NCBI GenBank assembly: GCA_944474755.1
Contig: OX104115.1
Coordinates: forward strand, 60,516,648 to 60,580,647
Origin: Limnoperna fortunei
Taxonomy: Eukaryota > Mollusca > Bivalvia > Mytilida > Modiolidae
DNA: 64,000 nt
Direction: 5' to 3'
The notes beneath the pieces were generated by a model. The model was given only the letters and a program-made list of their open reading frames with translations. It was not told the origin of the DNA and made no database searches. Shown piece after piece: positions 59,701-64,000 of this stretch (positions are counted from its first letter, which is position 1; each line of letters begins with the position of its first letter). A program made the translations under genes and the position numbers.

Positions 59701-62180
59701 TTATGTAATGCTTATGACGTAATTATTTTTCGTTACTGATGCTCAATGACAGCGAGACATTTTTCTGTGTCCACACTTGTCTTTTAAAATCCCACATAAT
59801 ATTTAGGTGCCAAGCTTGCATTTTAGAGCCCAGTTCAATTATCATAGCTAAAATTTCTGAAACTAGATAATCCAAACTGTACTTTTTGTGGAGAAGAAGT
59901 AGAAACAGTTGAACATTTACTGTGGAATTGTGATAATGTACAGAACTTCTTAACAGCTGTTGAATCTTGGTTTTTGTCAAAAGGTTTAAGTGTTCCTTTT
60001 ACAAAAAAGTCATTTCTTTTTGGAGACACAACAAGAACTAAAAAAGGTGATCCTCTTAATCTTATTTTTTTACACATAAAGCATTATTTATATTGTACCA
60101 GATATTATGGAAAAGAGTTATCTTTGGCAGCAGCACAGAATATGTTAAAAAATTCCTTAGAAATTGAGAAGTCAATAGCAGTTAGAAAAAAACGACTGAG
60201 TGAGTTTGATAAAATGTGGAATATTTTTATTAGTGTATTTAATTGACATGCTTCAATCAATGTAAAGAAGATAGAAAATTCATGCTGGCAACATCCTTTT
60301 ACATATAAAATTTGCTCCCCCCACCCCCCCCCTTTTTTTTTTAAGACCAATTTTCTGTAGTATCTATTTCCAGGCATTCCTTTTGAACCTCTATTATTGC
60401 AGATCATTTAAAATTTTAATTCTAAATAACTAAACCTATACTTTAGAAACCTATATATTTGTTATCTATTGACTTTGAATGTTACAGCTTCTGACAGTAC
60501 AGACAACATGAAATTTCTATCTTAGAAAAATATTACATGCATGAATCTTAATCTGTTTCTCTAGTTGTACTAGGTTGTTTTTTCACTAAAATCTGATGTT
60601 GCATGGTAATTATTGTGTAATAATATTTGTATTTTGTAATAGCAAATGTATAGATTTCAATAAATATTGAAAATAAAAAAAAATAATAATAAATTTCTGA
60701 AACCAATTTTTAGGTGTTGTGGAATAATCGGCCTCTGCTGCTAGTTTTGACCTCTTTTGCAGGTGAGATATTATTGGCAGATGTTATAGACAGTGACTCA
60801 TGGCGTCTTTGGCCCTCTGGTGACAAAAGATTGATGAAGGACAAGCAAGTCTATCGCAACCTAGATACAGTTACACAGGAAGCCTTGGACACAGTAAAAC
60901 GCAACTTTGAATGGATTGCAGAAAAAGTTACTGTGAGTGATGTGTTACTTGTTACATTGATATTCTAAAGTTATGTCTCCCCCCACTTGGTGGGGAAAAT
61001 GTATTGTTTTTGTCCTGTCCGTCTGTCCGTAACAAAGTTATTCTGCTCAACTCCTCTGAAACTACTTAACCAAATTTTACGAAACTTGGTATGTTACCAG
61101 TACAGTGCATGTGTTGTTTTAATTTATTAAAAAAACGTTTTATCCTTTAATTATATTCAAAGTACCACAGTAACAACCTATTCAATCACATGACCTCTTG
61201 TTACTAACCGATTTTTTTTCTAATAACCTTTAAATTTCACATAAAAAATACCATCTTGCCAAATTCTGGGCATCATTTTTTTGTATGCAAAAATAAACTT
61301 TAATTTAACTTCTGTTTCTCCATATTTTTTACCAGAAGACTTTTCAAATTGTGGGGGTAGGAGAGATACAGATTATGCAACTAAATTGACATGCTGATGT
61401 TTTCCATATTTATACTACTGCTTGACAAGAATCAGAATCGTGGGATGGGGGGGATATTGTTACATATCAGACCGATAAGAATCCTATTGATTTTGGAGGT
61501 ATTCTGTGGTACGTCAAGCTCACAATTCCAAAATATGTAGAAATTTTTACCAAAAAAAAAAAAGACATTTCCAGACAATAACTTAAAAAGTGTGCATTTT
61601 ATTTCAATGAAACTTTTGGATATTTTTACATATCAAATGGGTAAGAAGTATTAGTGATGCTGGAGGAATTCCATAGAAGGTTAAGGTCACCAGTCAACAA
61701 AAAGTATTAGACATTTTCTCTAAAAAAGTTTTTAAAATTTTGCAGGGGGGTATCTGTGATCACTTGATCGCCTTTTTCTGGCTTTTTAAATGGAATATCC
61801 ATGTTATGAGGAATACAGCAATTTTTTTTTAACGATTATGAAATCAATAAGCAATTGCTGATAAATTGTACTTGAAAAATTGTGTTAAATCTACATTAGA
61901 GTTGTTGTTACATAGTTCAGAACTAAAAACTTCAAAATATAACCTTGTAGAATATTTCTGAAGTTTCTTCGTATAGATTTTACACCAAAAACCTGTTTAC
62001 AGCTATTGAACAGGAAACCACGATCCAGAGCTGTAGTATTCATGGGTTCAGCAACAGACATGGCACATTGTGAAAAAATTAAAGAAGCTTGTTCCAAATA
62101 TGGTGTACCATGTGATTTGAGAGTGTCGTCTGCTCATAAAGGAACTGATGCCACTTTATCTATACTGTCAGAATACGAAG
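38715..62180 (+). CDS. PAICS: PAICS: SAICAR synthetase / AIR carboxylase, 3' end beyond window
   Basis: Six coding exons (38715-38727, 43952-44158, 52593-52771, 53438-53645, 60763-60932, 62003-62180) encode about 318 residues with consistent phases; human PAICS is 425. The SAICAR synthetase domain contains [10 protein letters not shown] (about 15-24), [46 protein letters not shown] and DSDSWRLWP. The AIR carboxylase domain starts with [20 protein letters not shown] and [10 protein letters not shown]. The protein carries out carboxylation of AIR and condensation of CAIR with aspartate in de novo purine synthesis; the family forms octamers in the cytosol. The remaining AIRC exons must lie after 64000. 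Introns are large (up to about 8.4 kb) and packed with mobile elements. Confidence 0.97.
38928..39917 (+). mobile_element. tRNA-derived SINE (plus strand) interrupted by a foldback element
   Basis: The head GGCTTCGGTGGTCGAGTGGG precedes the insertion. The rest resumes with GGTAGTTCTTCAACTTTTGA, GGTTGGGGTTCGAGACTCAC (box B) and CTCGACTTCAATTTTAATTG. It has more CG-rich mutations than the family A copies and ends near 39917. It lies in PAICS intron 1. Confidence 0.8.
38949..39784. mobile_element. Inverted-repeat element with 'GGCGGACAAAATCCCCC' iterations and a 9-bp target duplication
   Basis: GGTTAAGGT at 38949-38957 and 39776-39784 flanks an 818-bp element (38958-39775). Both ends carry four to five spaced units of GGACAAAATCCC in inverted orientation, over about 150 bp per arm. 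The interior (about 39110-39635) is AT-rich with no useful frame. The insertion site is the box A region of a SINE. Same architecture as 34912-37678 with a different iterated motif; non-autonomous MULE is the best class by inference. Confidence 0.9.
40000..40720 (-). repeat. 21-bp-type tandem array, left palindrome arm
   Basis: About 35-40 variable units of the pattern CATTATGTTCAGTAGATATT (15, 18 or 21 bp) run across the arm. On the minus strand they read as [16 protein letters not shown] repeats. Open frames in several phases result from the repeat period being a multiple of three. No evidence supports translation. Confidence 0.9.
40728..41090 (+). pseudogene. SAM-domain fragment, left palindrome arm (frameshifted)
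   Basis: Reads [20 protein letters not shown], then [20 protein letters not shown] and LKRLG, after which a one-base indel at about 40965 shifts the frame. In the shifted frame [13 protein letters not shown] follows. The pattern ([35 protein letters not shown]) fits a sterile alpha motif, about 65 residues. This arrangement is known to me at the start of many uncharacterised bivalve proteins; recognition is by pattern only. Confidence 0.55.
41640..41935 (-). pseudogene. SAM-domain fragment, right palindrome arm
   Basis: This inverted copy retains [20 protein letters not shown] and [20 protein letters not shown] without the left arm's indel. An earlier break near 41830 (a frameshift after DEKIEDD) disrupts it instead. 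The two arms therefore decayed independently after duplication. Confidence 0.55.
41957..43325 (-). mobile_element. Tc1/mariner-family transposon, inactive
   Basis: TA duplications (41957-41958, 43324-43325) flank a 1365-bp element. Its ends are CTCAATCAATAAAGAAACGC and GCGTTTCTTTTTTGAGTGAG. The uninterrupted left palindrome arm (AATCCGGATACATTTATTGG) preserves the empty site, giving direct proof of insertion. Confidence 0.93.
42145..43125 (-). pseudogene. Tc1-like DD34E transposase pseudogene
   Basis: Starts [20 protein letters not shown], then a stop. The DNA-binding region includes [17 protein letters not shown] and [19 protein letters not shown]. Catalytic motifs are still readable: [12 protein letters not shown] and [10 protein letters not shown], with spacing fitting DD34E. 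Lesions include stops after DAGE, NDNA, FLEQ and IEYV plus a frameshift near 42580. It cannot make active transposase. It ends with VNGGHNR and TAA at 42147-42145. Confidence 0.9.
43400..43830 (+). repeat. 21-bp-type tandem array, right palindrome arm
   Basis: Units of the pattern AATATCTACTGAACATAATG run to about 43770, giving [16 protein letters not shown] frames on the plus strand. It is shorter than the left arm's array, so copy number has diverged between arms. Confidence 0.9.
43952..44158 (+). CDS. PAICS: PAICS exon 2 (ATP-binding start of SAICAR synthetase)
   Basis: The acceptor is TTTATTCAG|TTCCAA and the donor is GATGTTG|GTAAGC. It encodes [20 protein letters not shown], then [20 protein letters not shown] and [28 protein letters not shown]. 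It contains the GKTKxVY and SKDRITAGD signatures. The exon starts 63 bp after the end of the large intronic palindrome. Confidence 0.97.
44290..44480 (+). repeat. Degenerate tRNA-derived SINE
   Basis: GCCTGTCAACAGTAAAGTTG, CAGGTTCGTGCCTTACTGTG and AGACTCCAACCTTGACAAGG match the family A box B and body in plus orientation, with heavy divergence. Confidence 0.5.
44998..45250 (-). repeat. Dispersed 'AGTATACCCCC' family, inverted copy
   Basis: TACCCCCGCTTCGAAGAAGA, then GGTTTACCTCTATCCGTC and CTACGTCCTGTTTACCGACT are reverse complements of the ends and middle of the 16498-16760 repeat. Confidence 0.55.
45420..46946. mobile_element. DNA element with 'AGGCCACACCAA' terminal inverted repeats
   Basis: Left AGGCCACACCAAATAAATTT and right AAATTAAATTGGTGTGGCCT are inverted ends about 1.5 kb apart. 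The subterminal regions are rich in CGCTC motifs (TCCGCTCCCCGCTCC on the left, TTCGCTCGCTCGCCCC on the right). The 83-codon frame at 45575-45826 is unrecognised. The class is unknown. Confidence 0.75.
46950..49250 (+). repeat. Degenerate long-period tandem repeat (about 0.6-0.7 kb)
   Basis: A block with 'gtaacatcNtgttac...aagcatatacatgta', then 'gttgctgtacaaag.tggtt', then 'gataaaaattgacatgcata' recurs near 47630-47800, 48200-48330 and 48790-48960, with a related start near 46950. Units are strongly diverged and contain no coding frame. Confidence 0.65.
49280..49545 (-). mobile_element. tRNA-derived SINE (family A)
   Basis: The direct repeat TCAAAAATATG lies at 49269-49279 and 49546-49556. 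In minus orientation it has GGCCTTGGTGGCCGAGTGGT at the head, GGGGTCGATTCTCACTGCAG and a tail of AAACAAACAAA. Located in PAICS intron 2. Confidence 0.9.
50122..50285 (+). repeat. Partial dispersed element starting 'ATACCCTGCCACAC'
   Basis: The start TTTATACCCTGCCACACAAA and segment GGGGTATCATTTAATGTCCC are the reverse complement of the two ends of 54003-54205. It probably represents the two halves of one repeat family. Confidence 0.55.
50978..51910 (+). repeat. 'TTAGCTCACCTG' element with 180-bp internal tandem units, copy 1
   Basis: Starts TTAGCTCACCTGACCCAAAG and ends AGGTGAGCGATACAGGCTCT then TAAGAGCCTCTGG. It holds about five units with CTTCTTCTCTGAAACCGGTT, CAATATTGTTTGGATGGTCC and TTCAAAATGGCCGCCACCGC. 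The sequences at the two ends pair as short inverted repeats (TCACCTG/CAGGTGA). A longer copy lies at 55122-56548. Confidence 0.88.
51962..52082 (-). mobile_element. Truncated SINE (family A) with target duplication
   Basis: GTTTTAATTATG at 51950-51961 and 52083-52094 flanks only the tail half of the SINE, from CCGCAGGTCGGGGGTTCTCT to AAACAAACAAAC. This is a 5'-truncated insertion. Confidence 0.88.
52593..52771 (+). CDS. PAICS: PAICS exon 3
   Basis: The acceptor is TTTCATCCAG|GCATTA and the donor is TTTAAG|GTAAAG. It encodes [20 protein letters not shown], then [20 protein letters not shown] and [31 protein letters not shown] is the signature of the SAICAR synthetase family. Confidence 0.97.
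53438..53645 (+). CDS. PAICS: PAICS exon 4
   Basis: The acceptor is CTTTAAAAG|GATGAT and the donor is CAAACAG|GTATAT. It encodes [20 protein letters not shown], then [20 protein letters not shown] and [29 protein letters not shown]. It matches the human segment DDANNDPQWS onward, with a cysteine-containing local difference at [15 protein letters not shown]. Confidence 0.96.
54003..54205 (-). repeat. Dispersed element, reverse of the 50122-50285 family
   Basis: The minus strand starts TTTTATACCCTGCCACACGG and includes TCCGTCCGTCCGTCCACCGG and GAGGGGTATCATTTAATGTT. It overlaps the edge of a 21-bp satellite. Confidence 0.55.
54210..54455. repeat. 21-bp tandem array
   Basis: About 12 units alternate AATAATTCGGGTAACAACACC and AATAGTCTGAGTAACAACACC. 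The minus-strand frames of 77-227 codons across it are products of a period divisible by three and should not be annotated as genes. Confidence 0.92.
54668..54939 (-). pseudogene. DUF3504 pseudogene, last exon
   Basis: The acceptor is TTTTTTAG|CTTTCA. In phase with the 45-nt exon it reads [20 protein letters not shown], an acidic stretch [20 protein letters not shown] and the tail [16 protein letters not shown] before TAA. The tail resembles the 'NCTVNFN'-type ends of KIAA1958-like proteins in molluscs, as I recall them. Confidence 0.55.
55122..56548 (+). repeat. 'TTAGCTCACCTG' element, copy 2 (longer)
   Basis: The same ends as 50978-51910 enclose about eight tandem units of about 180 bp. 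The first about 440 bp of the two copies differ by one base (CATAATGTTCRTTGG) as far as I can see. The extra units explain the length difference. Confidence 0.9.
56931..56975 (-). pseudogene. DUF3504 pseudogene, 45-nt exon
   Basis: The acceptor is TTTTTACAG|ATTAGC and the donor is TGTACAG|GTGGAA. Joined to the core exon it reads D, stop, [13 protein letters not shown]. The family pattern here is a serine-rich stretch before KMSDAL, so the TAG is a nonsense change. Confidence 0.6.
57167..58170 (-). pseudogene. DUF3504 pseudogene, core exon
   Basis: From the 5' side it reads [20 protein letters not shown], then [24 protein letters not shown], a stop, [20 protein letters not shown], and on to [16 protein letters not shown]. 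The donor is ACATCAG|GTAATT at 57167. Three frameshifts and one stop break it. An A-run of about 20 (T-run at 58180-58200 on plus) lies just beyond its 5' edge. Confidence 0.75.
59340..59640 (+). repeat. Tandem repeat of about 145 bp
   Basis: GGTAGGATGACAATATTTGG and GGTAGGGTGACAATATTTGG lie in two similar units, each followed by TTGCTGGTGAAGAGTAC or its variant. The preceding 59130-59340 has a related start. No coding function is seen. Confidence 0.75.
59851..60703 (+). mobile_element. 5'-truncated LINE (non-LTR retrotransposon) with target duplication
   Basis: The 13-bp duplication AAATTTCTGAAAC lies at 59851-59863 and 60691-60703. The body 59864-60690 has the C-terminal end of an ORF2, a 3' UTR of about 440 bp and an A-rich tail (AATAAAAAAAAATAATAAT-like). 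Insertion occurred 60 bp upstream of PAICS exon 5. Confidence 0.93.
59863..60246 (+). pseudogene. LINE ORF2 C-terminal fragment with zinc-knuckle motif
   Basis: Reads [20 protein letters not shown], then [20 protein letters not shown] and on to [16 protein letters not shown] and TGA at 60244-60246. [18 protein letters not shown] is a C-x2-C-x8-H-x4-C motif typical of the end of reverse transcriptases in several non-LTR clades. The RT and endonuclease are absent because of 5' truncation. The fragment is intact to its stop, suggesting a young insertion. Confidence 0.85.
60763..60932 (+). CDS. PAICS: PAICS exon 5 (end of SAICAR synthetase domain)
   Basis: The acceptor is CTCTTTTGCAG|GTGAGA and the donor is GTTACT|GTGAGT. 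It encodes [20 protein letters not shown], then [20 protein letters not shown] and [28 protein letters not shown] is a family signature. A LINE insertion ends only 60 bp before the exon. Confidence 0.97.
60973..61420 (+). repeat. Dispersed 'CCGTCCGTCTGTCC' class repeat
   Basis: CCCCCACTTGGTGGGGAAAA, then GTCCGTCTGTCCGTAACAAA and CCTCTGAAACTACTTAACCA resemble the starts of the 62475 and 62941 repeats. It lies in PAICS intron 5; the rest of that intron (61420-62002) shows nothing recognisable. Confidence 0.5.
62003..62180 (+). CDS. PAICS: PAICS exon 6 (start of AIR carboxylase domain)
   Basis: The acceptor is CTGTTTACAG|CTATTG and the donor is TACGAAG|GTTTGG. It encodes [20 protein letters not shown], then [20 protein letters not shown] and [19 protein letters not shown] plus one base of Gly. 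The MGSxTD and RVxSAHK motifs form the AIR/CO2 site of PurE-type carboxylases. The donor GTTTGG is weak but the phase fits the conserved next residues. Confidence 0.95.
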
Positions 62181-62584
62181 GTTTGGTTTGAATATTTATT
62201 AAATTAAAGCTGCATTATATTTGAACAAAAGGTCATGTAATTTTACAATTACAGTCGAACATCTGTGGCTCAAACAACATTGAGCTCTAGAACTTCATCC
62301 ATTTATTTCTTTTATGTCTTTAATACAATAATCCCTGTTTTTAACACTGATTTCTCAAAATCTTACAACTCATGTGTTGGTCCATGTGATAGAAATTTAA
62401 TAAAAGTAACAGGCATCAGTTATGTCATGTTTAGTGTTGACAGGTTTATAGAGATTAATTTTGACATTCATTGTACCCCCCGCAGACTTGTTTAGGGGGT
62501 ATATAGACCTGTCTGTCTGTCCGTCTGTCCATCTGTCTACATCCCTTGTAAGCACTTCTCCTCCTAAACCGCTTGACAGATTTT

Positions 62585-62742
62585 GTGTTTGTTTGTTTGA
62601 TGGTGTTTAACGCCACTTTCAGCAATTTTTCAGCTATATCATGGCGTCCAGTATTTATTGAGGGAGGAAGCCGGAGTACCAGGAGAAAACCCCCGACCTG
62701 TGGTAGGAAAACTGGCAATCCTTGTCAATTAAGATTGGAGTC
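62585..62742 (-). mobile_element. Truncated SINE (family A)
   Basis: GTTTGTTTGATGGTGTTTAA to AATTAAGATTGGAGTC on plus is the tail and body of family A in minus orientation. The tRNA head is missing. No clear target duplication was seen. It interrupts a 'GTACCCCCCGCAGACTTG' repeat starting near 62475. Confidence 0.8.
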
Positions 62743-62940
62743 AAACTTTACATAAAGGAAGTACATCATATGTAGATGTGCATGAATTTTTGTTGCTGTC
62801 TGATATTATTCAGGGGAGATAATTGGACTTGAAGTGAACCGGGGGGGGGGTATCCCTTTGTGAGCGTGCTCACAGTCCACACTTGTTCAAACTGTAAATT
62901 GTTCATTAATGGTTTATAAAATCATTGTGCAATAAATTTT

Positions 62941-64000
62941 TAGCTCACCTGGACCGCTTTTGCTATCACTTGGCGTCCGTCGTAAACTTTTTCAAAAATC
63001 TTCTCCTCTGAAACCACTAGGCTAATTTTTTTCAAACTTGGCCACAATCATCCTTAGGGTTCCTAGTTTCAAGTTTGTACCCAGGGTGTTGATTTACAGA
63101 CAAATATGGCTGCTGTTACTAAAAATAGAACATGGGAGTCAACACAGGTTTTTGATCATTGTCTAAAAAACTATAATAGCTATAGAGAAAACCGTTACTT
63201 CAAATTGATCAGCACATTAAGGTCTACAATAGTTGCAATTAGTGCGAAGTTGTGTATTGGCTTCTTGTAGGAGTTATTGCCCTTTTTTGACGATTTTTGA
63301 CAAAATTTTTGGTATTTACAATATAACCTGAAAAATATACGAGGTAGAGTGAAACTGTAAATGGCAAAAATGATCAGCAATAAAAGCCCTACAATTCACT
63401 TGATTGGTCTGAAATTGTCAGATGACTCCTTATATAGTTATTGCCCTTAAATGGTAATTTTTTATGAAATTTTCCGTTTTTGTCCTGTAACTTTAAAACT
63501 ATAACAGCTAGAGTAAAACTGTAAATATCAAAAATGATCAACAATACAAGCCCTACAATTCACTGTATTAGTCTGAAATTGTCAGATGACTCCTTATAGG
63601 AGTTATTGCCCTTAAATGGCAATTTTTTATGAAATTTTCCGTTTTTGTCCTGTAACTTGAAAACTATAGCAGCTAGATTGAAACTGTAAATTGCACAAAT
63701 GATCAGCAATAAAGACCCTACAATTCACTTGATTGGTCTGAAATTGTCAGATGAATCCCTATATGAGTTATTGCCCTTAAATGGTAATTTTTTATGGAAT
63801 TTTCCGTTTTTGTCCTGTAACTTTAAAACTATAACAGCTAGAGTAAAACTGTAAATAGCAAAAACGATCAACAATACAAGCCCTACAATTCACTGTATTA
63901 GTCTGAAATTGTCAGATGACTCCTTATAGGAGTAATTGCTCTTAAATTGCAATTTTTTATGAAATTTTCCGTTTTTGTCCTGTAACTTGAAAACTATAGC
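62941..64000 (+). repeat. 'TTAGCTCACCTGG' element with 165-bp tandem units, runs off the window
   Basis: The start TTTAGCTCACCTGGACCGCT is like the 50978 and 55122 elements, but the internal unit is different: GAAATTTTCCGTTTTTGTCC recurs at about 63465, 63630, 63795 and 63960 (165-bp period). Alternate units share the substitution CACTGTATTAGTC versus CACTTGATTGGTC, a two-unit higher-order pattern. Confidence 0.85.

Noticed and set aside
60714..60762. In-frame ATG upstream of PAICS exon 5 ([10 protein letters not shown]...) as an alternative start
   Set aside because: These codons are intron sequence before the acceptor CTCTTTTGCAG; phase and family alignment begin at 60763.

Overview
The window is eukaryotic nuclear DNA from a mollusc, most likely a bivalve and possibly a mussel-like species. 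The basis is the AT-rich sequence, short exons in long introns with GT-AG junctions, and repeat classes I associate with bivalve genomes (tRNA-derived SINEs, 'TTAGCTCACCTG...' tandem elements, inverted-repeat DNA transposons). The species assignment is inference. No prokaryotic operon, CRISPR array, rRNA or functional tRNA gene was seen.

Three host genes were rebuilt exon by exon with matching splice phases. (1) XPNPEP3, plus strand, six coding exons from 5239 to 12003: mitochondrial Xaa-Pro aminopeptidase 3. All five metal ligands are visible and the first exon was not found. (2) PPAT, minus strand, ten coding exons from 31673 down to 20065: amidophosphoribosyltransferase, complete at 497 codons. 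(3) PAICS, plus strand, six coding exons from 38715 to 62180: the bifunctional SAICAR synthetase / AIR carboxylase. The last quarter, the rest of the AIRC domain, lies beyond the window. XPNPEP3 and PPAT converge. PPAT and PAICS diverge, so enzymes for step 1 and for two later steps of de novo purine synthesis sit head to head. This is the arrangement known in vertebrates. Two CACGTG E-boxes lie 24 bp apart just upstream of the 13-nt first coding exon of PAICS.

Layout: 1-5.2 kb, flank or XPNPEP3 intron with dispersed repeats; 5.2-12 kb, XPNPEP3, with a 10 x 32 bp minisatellite built from its own exon end and splice donor; 12-20 kb, convergent gap with a tandem duplication of about 980 bp; 20-31.7 kb, PPAT; 31.8-38.3 kb, Mutator-like (MULE) elements and repeats, probably inside a PPAT 5' UTR intron; 38.6-44 kb, PAICS promoter, exon 1 and intron 1, which holds an 818-bp inverted-repeat element and a 3.9-kb palindrome carrying SAM-domain fragments and a dead Tc1/mariner; 44-62.2 kb, the other PAICS exons, separated by repeats, a spliced DUF3504 (Crypton-type tyrosine recombinase) pseudogene and a truncated LINE; 62.2-64 kb, PAICS intron with a tandem-unit repeat.

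Most notable: several inverted-repeat elements with different iterated CCCC-rich or TACG-rich termini, two of them with exact 9-bp target duplications and one cluster carrying a MULE transposase remnant; a SINE inserted exactly on a PPAT 3' splice site, duplicating it; the minisatellite that multiplies a splice donor; and the intronic palindrome, which could fold into a long RNA hairpin. No wholly new molecular system could be demonstrated from sequence alone.
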